From CAYLHX01 sp964383675 (lineage in GTDB: Bacteria; Patescibacteriota; Gracilibacteria; UBA1369; LOWO2-01-FULL-3), in the NCBI GenBank assembly GCA_964383675.1, contig CAYLHX010000017.1:1-30474 (forward strand): DNA of 30,474 nucleotides. Reading direction: 5' to 3'. Below the pieces are notes generated by a model, which saw only the letters and a list, made by a program, of their open reading frames with translations, was not told where the DNA came from and made no database searches. This document shows positions 16,972-24,427 of this stretch, one piece after another (the stretch's first letter is position 1; the number at the start of each line of letters is the position of its first letter). The translations under genes and the position numbers were made by a program.

Positions 16972-18603
16972 TTACATCATCCCTCCCATTCCTCCGTGCA
17001 TGTGCGCGCCCTCATCCTTCTTCTCTTCCGGAATATCACAAACGGCACACTCCATGGTAAGGAAAATAGAAGCAACGCTGGCGGCATTCTCAATCGCGCT
17101 TCTCACCACCATTTTAGGATCGATAATCCCCTCTTCCACCATATCCACATACTGATCACGAGCGGCATCATACCCCACACCATCCTTGCTATTCAAAACT
17201 TTATCAACAACTACAGCACCTTCTTTTCCGGCATTTTCCGCAATCTGCATCAAAGGAGCCGAAAGCACATTCTTTACAATCTGAATACCGGTAGCTTCAT
17301 CGTCATTATCAGCTTTCAAATGTTCCAGTGCTTTACCTGCCAACAAAAGAGCAACTCCCCCACCGGGAACGATACCTTCCTCAACAGCCGCTCTGGTCGC
17401 ATTCAAAGCATCTTCGATCCTGTGTTTTTTCTCTTTAAGCTCGATTTCGGTAGCCGCACCAACCTTAATAACACCTACTCCACCGGCCAATTTGGCCAAA
17501 CGTTCAGCAAGTTTTTCCTTATCAAAATCGGAGGTGCTTTGAGAAATCAAAGTTTTAAGTTCGGCGACACGAGCGTCAATACTATGTTTATCACCACGCC
17601 CTTCAACGATAGTTGTATGATCCTTATCGGCAACAATCTTTCTAGCCTCACCAAGATGAGATAGCTCTGCATTTTCCAATGAAAGGCCAATCTCCTCGGT
17701 AATAACCGTACCACCGGTCAAAACGGCTATATCTTTCAGCATCTCTTTCCGACGATCTCCGAAAGCCGGAGCCTTAACCGCCAAAATACTGAAAACACCT
17801 CTCAATTTATTCAACACTAAAGTAGCTAAAGCTTCACCATCCACATCTTCTGCAATAATCACCAACTCTTTCTTACCGGTTTGTGCAACCTTTTCCAAAA
17901 TCGGCAAAAGATCCTGCACAGAACTGATTTTTTTATCGGTAATCAAAATCTTGGCATCTTCGTAAACCGCCTCCATTCTTTGAGGATCAGTCACAAAATA
18001 GGCGGAAAGATAACCGTTATCAAACTGCATACCTTCAACAACCTCTTTCTCAAGGCCCATTGCCTGAGATTCTTCAACCTGAATCACCCCATCATTACCA
18101 ACCATCTCCATGATATCGGCAATCAACTTACCGACCCCCTCATCCTGAGCGGAGATTGTGGCAACCTGAGCGATTTTCTCCTTACTGTCTCCAACCTGAA
18201 CAGACATATCGGCCAAAGCCTCTTTAATCTTGTTAACAGCCTTCAAAATACCGTCCTTCAAGTGTACCGGATTAGCGCCGGCTGTTAAATTGCGCAAACC
18301 TTCTTTAATAATTGCTTCGGTCAAAAGTGTAGCGGTTGTCGTACCGTCACCGGCCACATCATTGGTTTTGGTGGAAACCTCTTTCACCATTTGGGCTCCC
18401 ATATTCTCATAAGGATCAGGCAGTTCGATTTCTTTAGCGATAGTAACACCATCGTTAGTGACCAACGGCGCACCATAACTTTTTCCCAAAACAACATTGC
18501 GCCCCTTCGGACCAAGGGTGATTTTCACAGCTTTAGCCAACTGTTCCACGCCGGAAAGCAGTTTCTGACGAGCATCGTCGCTGAATTTAATTTGTTTTGC
18601 CAT
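16972..18603 (-). CDS. groL: Chaperonin GroEL
   Basis: GroEL is the ATP-driven folding chamber subunit. The 543-residue protein carries the ATP-site motifs LGPKGRNVVLGKSYG and NDGVTIAKEIELPDPYENMG, then VAGDGTTTATLL. The apical domain and the C-terminal signature AAVEEGIVPGGGVALL follow. It ends in a short His/Gly/Met tail (HMHGGMGGMM). An ATG two codons upstream (MKMAKQ) is possible. I chose MAKQIKF because the family normally starts MAK. It follows groS by 26 bp, shares the CIRCE-controlled promoter, and is closed by a strong terminator. Confidence 0.98.
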   Translation of the reverse strand: MAKQIKFSDDARQKLLSGVEQLAKAVKITLGPKGRNVVLGKSYGAPLVTNDGVTIAKEIELPDPYENMGAQMVKEVSTKTNDVAGDGTTTATLLTEAIIKEGLRNLTAGANPVHLKDGILKAVNKIKEALADMSVQVGDSKEKIAQVATISAQDEGVGKLIADIMEMVGNDGVIQVEESQAMGLEKEVVEGMQFDNGYLSAYFVTDPQRMEAVYEDAKILITDKKISSVQDLLPILEKVAQTGKKELVIIAEDVDGEALATLVLNKLRGVFSILAVKAPAFGDRRKEMLKDIAVLTGGTVITEEIGLSLENAELSHLGEARKIVADKDHTTIVEGRGDKHSIDARVAELKTLISQSTSDFDKEKLAERLAKLAGGVGVIKVGAATEIELKEKKHRIEDALNATRAAVEEGIVPGGGVALLLAGKALEHLKADNDDEATGIQIVKNVLSAPLMQIAENAGKEGAVVVDKVLNSKDGVGYDAARDQYVDMVEEGIIDPKMVVRSAIENAASVASIFLTMECAVCDIPEEKKDEGAHMHGGMGGMM

Positions 18604-18629
18604 CTTCATTAAAAGTTAAATTGTAAAAA

Positions 18630-18920
18630 TTATTGCAATTTTGCATAAACATCCGAGGCGGAAAGAATAAGTACCTCTTTGCCCTCAACCTTAACCTCGG
18701 TAGGCCCGTATTTGGAGAATAATACGGTATCCCCCTCTTTAATTTCCATCTCCAGTCTCTTCCCTTCATTAGTAAGTTTACCGGGACCGACAGCCACAAC
18801 CTTTCCCTTCATCGGCTTCTCCTTGGAAGCGGTATCGGGGATAATAATTCCCGAAGAGCTCACCTCTTCAGTAATAGGCTCAACAACAATATGATCCCCT
18901 GTAGGTACGATCTTTGACAT
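18630..18920 (-). CDS. groS: Co-chaperonin GroES
   Basis: GroES is the heptameric lid of the GroEL chamber. The 96-residue length is normal. It shows IVPTGDHIVVEPI at the start, the mobile loop region EEVSSSGIIIPDTASKEKPMKGKVVAVGPG, and the end YGPTEVKVEGKEVLILSASDVYA. It is first in the groS-groL operon and starts about 30 nt after the predicted transcription start. No Shine-Dalgarno sequence precedes the ATG. Confidence 0.98.
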   Translation of the reverse strand: MSKIVPTGDHIVVEPITEEVSSSGIIIPDTASKEKPMKGKVVAVGPGKLTNEGKRLEMEIKEGDTVLFSKYGPTEVKVEGKEVLILSASDVYAKLQ

Positions 18921-18944
18921 ATTATTTTAGCGTTAAATAATAAA

Positions 18945-18971
18945 TTAGCACCCCGTATTATAGAGTGCTAA
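18945..18971. promoter_or_regulatory. CIRCE operator (HrcA binding site)
   Basis: TTAGCACCC (18945-18953), nine bases, then GAGTGCTAA (18963-18971) match the CIRCE consensus TTAGCACTC-N9-GAGTGCTAA at 17 of 18 arm positions. HrcA, not in this window, would bind here and repress groS-groL until heat stress. Confidence 0.95.
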
Positions 18972-18984
18972 TTTGACTAGTCAA
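18957..18984 (-). promoter_or_regulatory. groS-groL promoter overlapping CIRCE
   Basis: On the minus strand, TTGACT (18979-18984) and a perfect TATAAT (18957-18962) are 16 bp apart. The -10 box lies in the nine-base spacer of CIRCE, so bound repressor would block RNA polymerase directly. The -35 box is half of a 12-bp palindrome, TTGACTAGTCAA (18973-18984). Confidence 0.85.
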
Positions 18985-19001
18985 GAGAAATTAAGTAGCG
19001 A

Positions 19002-19121
19002 GATTTCCGGTCCGGAGCGAAACCAAAACGAACTTCGTGAGTTTTCGGTGAAGCGAAGGACGTTGGTCAAGTAAAATGCCTTCGGCCAGACGAGCATTTT
19101 TCGTAGACCAGCGAGGAAATC
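19002..19121 (-). other. Multi-hairpin element downstream of rny
   Basis: The outer arms GATTTCC (19002-19008) and GGAAATC (19115-19121) enclose several perfect hairpins. One is TCCGG-T-CCGGA (near 19005-19015), another AAAAC...GTTTT around ACGAA-N-TTCGT (near 19025-19045), and the third is the two-tier hairpin at 19064-19110. It fills the whole gap between the rny stop and the groS promoter. It could be a structured RNA, a 3'-UTR element or a small palindromic repeat. I match it to no known RNA family. Confidence 0.5.
19064..19110 (-). terminator. Two-tier hairpin, probable rny terminator
   Basis: On the minus strand TGGTC (19106-19110) pairs with GACCA (19064-19068). Inside, AAAATGC (19094-19100) pairs with GCATTTT (19073-19079), and TCG with CGA at the tip. 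The TTTT belongs to the stem and only ACTT follows, so termination is plausible but not ideal. Confidence 0.45.
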
Positions 19122-19125
19122 CCTA

Positions 19126-20655
19126 TTATTGGGCATATTCTTCAACTCGAGTTTCCCTTATTACGTGAACCTTCACCGGTTCCGGATAATGAAGATCAAG
19201 CTCAATCTTCTTTCCAATCTGATGTGATAGACGAACCGCCTGCAGATCATCTATCTGTTCTGGATCAACAAATATTCTCACCTCAGTCCCCGCCTGCAAG
19301 GCGAAAGCTTTTTTCACTCCCTTAAATTCATTACACAAGTTCTCGAGCTCAGCCAGCCTCCTAATAAAGGTATCCAAGTTTTCCTTATTAGCTCCGGGAC
19401 GTGAATTGGAGATTAGATTGGCAATCTGAATCAATTGCGCCTCCAAAGTTTCCGCCTCCGGATCACCGTGATGCGCCTCAATGGCATGAACAACCTCCTT
19501 GGACAGACCAAATTTTCTGGCGATATCGGCACCAATCTTGGCGTGATGTCCGGCAATCTCATGATCAACCGCCTTACCGATATCATGTAGCAGTCCTGCA
19601 CGTTGACAAACAGAAACATCAGCACCAAGCTCAGAAGCCAAAGCTGCCGCAATGAAAGATACTTCCATCGAATGTTTCAAAGCATTTTGCCCATGAGTAA
19701 CTCTGAACTTCAAACGTCCCAAAATCTTTACCAAATTCGGATGTAGGCCGGTAACACCGGTCTCCAAAACGGCCTTTTCACCAAGCTCCTTAATAAGGAT
19801 ATTAACCTCCTCTTTAGACTTCTCCACAACTTCTTCGATTCTAGCCGGATGAATACGTCCGTCTTCAATCAATCTTTCCAAAGCAACCTTGGCAATATAC
19901 CTTCTAACCAAATCAAAACCTGAAATCACAATTGAACCGGGTGTATCATCTACAATTACGTCAATTCCGGTAATCTGTTCAAAGGTATTAATATTTCTTC
20001 CCTCACGACCGATGATTCGCCCCTTCATATCATCACTCGGCAGATTCACTATAGTAGAAGTTGATTCAGCCGCAGTTTCCGCAGCACAACGTGAAAGAGC
20101 ATCGGCAATAATCCATCTCGCCTTTTCGTCAGCCTTCTCTTTAAGCTCCTTCTCATATTTCTTAACTTGAGCGACAATATCTTCTTTCGCCTCTTCCTCC
20201 ACCTTATGCAATAACATCTCTTTGGCCTCGGCTTTAGACATTGAAGCCACTTTCTCAAGCTCCAAAGCTTGTAGTTTGTAGATTCCTTCAATTTCATCTC
20301 GCAATTTTCTCACAGAGGCGACTTTGGCATCCAACTCGTTTTTCAGCTTATCGGCTTCATCATTCTTCTGATCAATAGAGCGCTCTTTTTTCAACAAACG
20401 ATCCTCAATCTCATCCAATTGCTTTTGTTTTTTCTGCTCTTCTTTCTTCACCTCATCCTGAAGCTTTAAAGCCTCATTTTTAGCTTCATAGACGATATCT
20501 TTGGATTTATTTTTTGCCTCCGCCAAAATCTTTTCGGCCTTGCTGACCAAATCCTGATTGCGGTCTTCAACCTGTTTTTTGCGGTAAAAATAACCACCAA
20601 AAACACCGATCAAAATCCCCAACAATGCCAGCACAATCATCAGTATAGTTTCCAT
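19126..20655 (-). CDS. rny: Ribonuclease Y
   Basis: RNase Y is a membrane-bound endoribonuclease that starts mRNA decay. The 509 residues show the full family layout. There is an N-terminal membrane helix (about 3-24, ILMIVLALLGILIGVFGGYF), a long Lys/Glu-rich coiled coil (about 30-190), and a KH RNA-binding domain (GRIIGREGRNINTFEQITG, about 213-231). The HD metal-dependent nuclease domain carries HDIGKAVDHE near residue 357. The C-terminus ends RETRVEEYAQ. The gene stands alone between the groESL promoter region and a long divergent spacer. Confidence 0.97.
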   Translation of the reverse strand: METILMIVLALLGILIGVFGGYFYRKKQVEDRNQDLVSKAEKILAEAKNKSKDIVYEAKNEALKLQDEVKKEEQKKQKQLDEIEDRLLKKERSIDQKNDEADKLKNELDAKVASVRKLRDEIEGIYKLQALELEKVASMSKAEAKEMLLHKVEEEAKEDIVAQVKKYEKELKEKADEKARWIIADALSRCAAETAAESTSTIVNLPSDDMKGRIIGREGRNINTFEQITGIDVIVDDTPGSIVISGFDLVRRYIAKVALERLIEDGRIHPARIEEVVEKSKEEVNILIKELGEKAVLETGVTGLHPNLVKILGRLKFRVTHGQNALKHSMEVSFIAAALASELGADVSVCQRAGLLHDIGKAVDHEIAGHHAKIGADIARKFGLSKEVVHAIEAHHGDPEAETLEAQLIQIANLISNSRPGANKENLDTFIRRLAELENLCNEFKGVKKAFALQAGTEVRIFVDPEQIDDLQAVRLSHQIGKKIELDLHYPEPVKVHVIRETRVEEYAQ

Positions 20656-20980
20656 ATATAAACAAAGGTTAGCTTATTTAAGCCTAGCCTTCAGTTATTA
20701 ATCGGTTCCGATTGAAACATTTACCTATAAATCCCTCTCAAAAGAAGGTTTAAGGTCTAATTTTAGTTTCAAATTTCATTTAGTCTTATTCCAACGATAA
20801 TCGATCACTTCACCTAGTCATTTTTCTCTTTCCCAAGCTCTTTCTAACCTCTGGCTTTAACTTAATTTTGAATACTTTTTCCACCTTGGAGTGTACTTGA
20901 CTGACACAAAATGTCAAACCAATAAAAATTTTTTAGAAAAGTTTAACGAAAATTTAATCTTTATATGTTTGACTCTGACT
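20656..20980. other. 325-bp AT-rich divergent intergenic region
   Basis: No gene is supported. It separates rny (leftward) from the lamin-tail gene (rightward). Visible items are the inverted repeats AATCGG-TT-CCGATT (near 20700-20713) and TGACA-N5-TGTCA (20902-20916). There is a TTGACT (20897-20902) that could be a -35 box, but no convincing -10 follows. An in-frame ATG at 20891 belongs to a non-signal extension and is not used as the start. Confidence 0.4.
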
Positions 20981-22234
20981 ATGATCAAAAAAATTATCTT
21001 GGCATTAGTAATTTTATCGGTAAGCAATTTTCCGCAACCGACCAACGCGCTTGAATTTCAAGAGATAAGCTTCAAAAACAAAGAAGCAGATTGGATAAAA
21101 CTTATAAACACAAAAACCACAAGCGGCTCCATTAGAATCAAAGACGATTCACTAATAACGGAAATCACCAAAGAAGAACTGGTCGATTTTGATGAAGTAA
21201 TCATCTACTTTAAGGCGGACAAAAACAGAAAAGAAACAAATTCTAAAACACTAATCATATACATCAATAAAAAAGGACTAACCGGTACAACCGAACAGCT
21301 AACCATAGAAAATCAAAACAAAATTATAGATGCCATTTGCTGGAAAAACAGTAATCCAACCGAACAGGAACTTAAAGACGAAGAGGAGCTACATAAAAAA
21401 TTTCAAAAAGCACTAAGTTGCTTAGATAGTGACAAAATTAAAACCAATGATACGATTCGCAAAATCGATCAAAGTTGGCAAATAATCACTAAAAAGCCAC
21501 CACCGAAAAATTGTCAACTGAGCACATCTATCCATATAAATGAGATTCTACCAAACCCCGAAGGCAAAGATGAAAACAAGGAATGGATCGAGCTTTTCAA
21601 CAACTCGCAAAACGAAGTCAATCTCGAAAACTGGAGTATCATACTTGGAAAAACAAACAAAAAAATTCCGGACCTCTATATTCCGGCAAAAGGACTTGCG
21701 GTAATAGACAGTTCAGTTCTAAAAACCAGCCTCAAAAATAGCGACACTACAATTAGTCTTAAGGACTGTAAAAACCAAACAGTTTCAGAGATAAGCTATT
21801 CCAGCACGATGGAAGGACTTAGTTTTAGTAAAACAAAGGTTAAGTACGAAAATGGCGAACAAAAGTTTTTCTGGCACTGGAGCAAAGCAACAAAAAACGG
21901 AAACAACCTCCACATAGAGCAATTAAGCGGAGACATTCTTGCGCTAATTGAAGATGAAGGCAATCTAATACTGCAGCTGCATGATCAGAAAAATAAATCA
22001 CATAGTATTAACGCAACTAATGCCGTCTGGAACACTCAACTACTTAGCGCTCTTCTCACACCAAACAGCAAAATTTCCTTATTTGCCCAAATAGATAATA
22101 GCCAAAAACAGCTATTGAAAATCGAGATAGAAAATCAACAAATCAAACAAGAAACAAATTCAAGAAAAAGGTGGGAACTTTACTTATTGGTTCCCACCTC
22201 CATTTTACTTCTTATTACTAGGAAACTACTCTGA
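20981..22234 (+). CDS. Secreted, membrane-anchored lamin-tail-domain (LTD) protein
   Basis: The 417-residue protein begins with a signal peptide (MIKKIILALVILSVSNFPQPTNA). A first divergent LTD-like region follows at about residues 24-125 (LEFQEISFKNKEADWIKLIN). A clear LTD begins near residue 187 (IHINEILPNPEGKDENKEWIELFNN, then LENWSIILG). It ends in a hydrophobic helix (LYLLVPTSILLLI) and a basic RKLL, as in a C-terminal membrane anchor. LTD domains are common on CPR surface proteins and near nucleases, but no catalytic domain is visible. The reading frame could be extended 30 codons upstream, but MIKKII is the natural start. Codon usage is markedly more AT- and Lys/Asn-rich than in its neighbours. 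Its 3' end carries the terminator of the convergent operon. The stop is TGA. Confidence 0.8.
   Translation: MIKKIILALVILSVSNFPQPTNALEFQEISFKNKEADWIKLINTKTTSGSIRIKDDSLITEITKEELVDFDEVIIYFKADKNRKETNSKTLIIYINKKGLTGTTEQLTIENQNKIIDAICWKNSNPTEQELKDEEELHKKFQKALSCLDSDKIKTNDTIRKIDQSWQIITKKPPPKNCQLSTSIHINEILPNPEGKDENKEWIELFNNSQNEVNLENWSIILGKTNKKIPDLYIPAKGLAVIDSSVLKTSLKNSDTTISLKDCKNQTVSEISYSSTMEGLSFSKTKVKYENGEQKFFWHWSKATKNGNNLHIEQLSGDILALIEDEGNLILQLHDQKNKSHSINATNAVWNTQLLSALLTPNSKISLFAQIDNSQKQLLKIEIENQQIKQETNSRKRWELYLLVPTSILLLITRKLL
22165..22199 (-). terminator. Intrinsic terminator of the ATPase-permease-SLH operon, inside the LTD gene
   Basis: On the minus strand AGGTGGGAAC (22190-22199) pairs perfectly with GTTCCCACCT (22169-22178), 10 bp with an 11-nt loop, followed by TTTTTCTT. 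It lies 27 bp after the SLH stop and within the last 70 bp of the convergent LTD coding sequence. Confidence 0.85.
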
Positions 22235-23194
22235 ATCGTCATCCTCTGAATCCTCCTCAGCAGAAATACCTTCAAAATTATATTCCTGGTATTTCATTAA
22301 ATCGTAAATAACCTGTATAACCCAACCTCTCGTGGCATTAGTTTTTGGCAAATAATAATTTTCCTCGGGTAAAATACCTTCCTTAGCGGCATGACAGAAA
22401 TATGGAGTAGACCAAGGGTCAAAATCACTATCCTTGCCCGGCCATTCATTACAATCTTCATAAACCAAAAAGTCGGATTCAAAAAACTCAAAGGCCTCCA
22501 TAATCATTTTCAAAGACTCAGAACGAGTCACTGGATTACCCGGTTTAAAGCTGCCATCGGCATAACCCTTCACCCAACCTTCAGCTTTCGCGAAACAAAC
22601 AAAAGCGGCAAACCACTCGGTGTTGACATCGATAAAACAACGAAGGTTGTTGGCCAGTTTCGTAAGATCCGCATCGGTCGCCGTTGTAATTACCTTCAAC
22701 AATTCAGCTCTATTTATAGTGCTATTCGGCTTAAAGGTGCCGTCATCATAACCACCCACAACCCCCTCTCCGTACAAGGCTTCAATGGCCTCCGCATTTG
22801 GGTGATAGGCCGGAACATCGGAAAAAGAAGTCTTTTCAGCTACCGAACCGCTACCCTCATTAGCCAAGGTACCTGCACCACCTTCGGGACAAAAGCCCTC
22901 ATCCCAAAGCGGCTGACACACAGCAGTCTTCCCAACAGGCTCCGGGCAAGTGTTGCACTGGGCCGGAACATCCACCTCATCGGGAATCACTACAGCAACG
23001 TAAGCGTTATCGATAAAATCGTTTGTGGAATTAAAAAAGGAAGTGATCGCATAGAGCGAAAAACCGGCAAACAAAATCAAAAGGCCCAAAAAATGGCCAT
23101 GAGAATGCTTAACCGGAGACTTTGATTTTTCGGCTTTACCGTTTGCCTTCGTCGACGAAGATTTGGTAACCGTCTTTTTAATTTTTTTTGGCAT
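22226..23194 (-). CDS. Membrane-anchored S-layer homology (SLH) protein
   Basis: The 322-residue protein starts with a very basic tail (about 1-32, Lys/Ser-rich). One membrane helix at about 35-55 (FLGLLILFAGFSLYAI) follows, so the C-terminal part lies outside. A Cys-containing segment comes next (CNTCPEPVGKTAVC, then EGFCPEGG, about 80-107). Three SLH motifs follow: FSDVPAYHPNAEAIEALY with GGYDDGTFKPNSTINRAELLKVI; FIDVNTEWFAAFVCFAKAEG with KGYADGSFKPGNPVTRSESLKMI; and a divergent third near TPYFCHAAKEGILPE. The last residues are acidic. SLH domains normally bind pyruvylated wall polymers, so this protein could tie membrane to wall or S-layer. It overlaps the LTD stop by 9 bp. It is the last gene of the operon with the permease. 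Confidence 0.88.
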   Translation of the reverse strand: MPKKIKKTVTKSSSTKANGKAEKSKSPVKHSHGHFLGLLILFAGFSLYAITSFFNSTNDFIDNAYVAVVIPDEVDVPAQCNTCPEPVGKTAVCQPLWDEGFCPEGGAGTLANEGSGSVAEKTSFSDVPAYHPNAEAIEALYGEGVVGGYDDGTFKPNSTINRAELLKVITTATDADLTKLANNLRCFIDVNTEWFAAFVCFAKAEGWVKGYADGSFKPGNPVTRSESLKMIMEAFEFFESDFLVYEDCNEWPGKDSDFDPWSTPYFCHAAKEGILPEENYYLPKTNATRGWVIQVIYDLMKYQEYNFEGISAEEDSEDDDSE

Positions 23195-23232
23195 AAACTT
23201 ATAGGTTAGAGGTTAAGGGGATTCAATTTTTA

Positions 23233-24378
23233 TTAATGTTTTAAAACTCTTCTGTACTCGGCCTCGTAAATATGAACAAAGGACATTAGGATAATTAGAA
23301 TCAGTGGTCCAATAACCACACCTTTAAGACCAAGCACAATCACACCGCCCAAAACAACCAAAAAGGTCATTAGCGGATAAGTATGTGCCTTGCCACCAAT
23401 CAGGTATGGACGCAAGATGTTGTCCACTGAGCCTATTGCCAAAAGTCCCCACAGCAACATGAAAATCGCGGAACCATATTGGCCTAGCGCCGCAAAAATT
23501 ATAGCCGCAGGTACCCAGATCATGGCTGTACCGACAACCGGCACTAAAGAGAAAAAAGCAACTGCAGTTCCCCAAAACACAGGATTAGGGACCGACAAAA
23601 TCGCAAAACCAATTCCACCAACCAATCCTTGAGCTATGGCCGTCACAAAGACTCCGAAGACCACCGCTTTAACCATTGATTGAATCTTCTTAAAAAGTTC
23701 CGTTTCATATTGCGTTGGCAGCGGACTTAACGCTCCCACCTTATCCACCAGTTTATCTCCATCCTTAAAGAAGTAATACATACAAAAGAGCATTACGATA
23801 AGGCTGACAGCAATACTGGAAATACTCTTAATAATGTTGGCTGTCTGAGATACCAAAAAAGTACTCAAATTCTGAGCAAAGGAAATAATATTTTCTCTAA
23901 TGTCTATCTGCTCCACATCCACTAACGGCTCCAACTCATTCTTCAAATCATAAAAAAATCCGCCATCCTCCCATTGAAAATATTGATCAAAAGCACCTGA
24001 GTTAATTTTTTCCTGAACCAATTCATAGGTGTTCACCGCCTCACTGGTGAGTAGAAGCACAAAAGCACTGAGTGGCCCCACTATGATCAAAATCACCAAA
24101 ATACAAGTTAAAAACGAGGATGTTCGCGTCCACCCTCTCAACCACTGCACCAGCTTTTTATAAACGGGATAAAAAGAAACAGTTAAAACCGCGGCCACAA
24201 AAATCACCGTAATGAAAGGCCAAAGTATATAAAGCAAAGCGGCGAAAACCATCAATAGACACACGATTAAAAAATATCCCGGCAACTTCTCGATAATCAT
24301 CGACCTCTCAATCGAATTACTCTCCAGCTTTACTGACCTTTTTGGGGAAGGTTTCGAAACTTTAGAAGTTTTAGGCAT
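23233..24378 (-). CDS. AI-2E family transporter (PerM-like permease)
   Basis: The 381-residue multi-pass membrane protein has a basic, Ser/Pro-rich N-terminus (about 1-30). The family pattern follows: two helices (YFLIVCLLMVFAALLYILW, FITVIFVAAVLTVSFYPVY), then a third, a soluble amphipathic section (about 100-190), and the C-terminal block of helices. That block includes the typical FAILSVPNPVFWGTAVAFFSLVPVVGTAMIWVPA and VDNILRPYLIGG. Family members export small molecules or act as Na+/H+ antiporters, and the substrate cannot be read from sequence. It sits between the VirD4-like ATPase (49 bp upstream) and the SLH gene (38 bp downstream), likely one operon. Confidence 0.92.
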   Translation of the reverse strand: MPKTSKVSKPSPKRSVKLESNSIERSMIIEKLPGYFLIVCLLMVFAALLYILWPFITVIFVAAVLTVSFYPVYKKLVQWLRGWTRTSSFLTCILVILIIVGPLSAFVLLLTSEAVNTYELVQEKINSGAFDQYFQWEDGGFFYDLKNELEPLVDVEQIDIRENIISFAQNLSTFLVSQTANIIKSISSIAVSLIVMLFCMYYFFKDGDKLVDKVGALSPLPTQYETELFKKIQSMVKAVVFGVFVTAIAQGLVGGIGFAILSVPNPVFWGTAVAFFSLVPVVGTAMIWVPAAIIFAALGQYGSAIFMLLWGLLAIGSVDNILRPYLIGGKAHTYPLMTFLVVLGGVIVLGLKGVVIGPLILIILMSFVHIYEAEYRRVLKH

Positions 24379-24427
24379 AGGAAAAATTTGAGGATAAATC
24401 AGAGGCAGTATACATCAAAAATAATTC

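Noticed and set aside
16996..17664. 222-codon open frame antisense to groL
   Set aside because: GroEL is unambiguous, and the antisense frame is a by-product of its codon use.
20891..20980. Longer start for the LTD protein
   Set aside because: The extra 30 residues would bury the signal peptide inside the protein.
22391..23125. 244-codon open frame antisense to the SLH gene
   Set aside because: The SLH motifs on the other strand are certain, and this translation shows no recognisable features.
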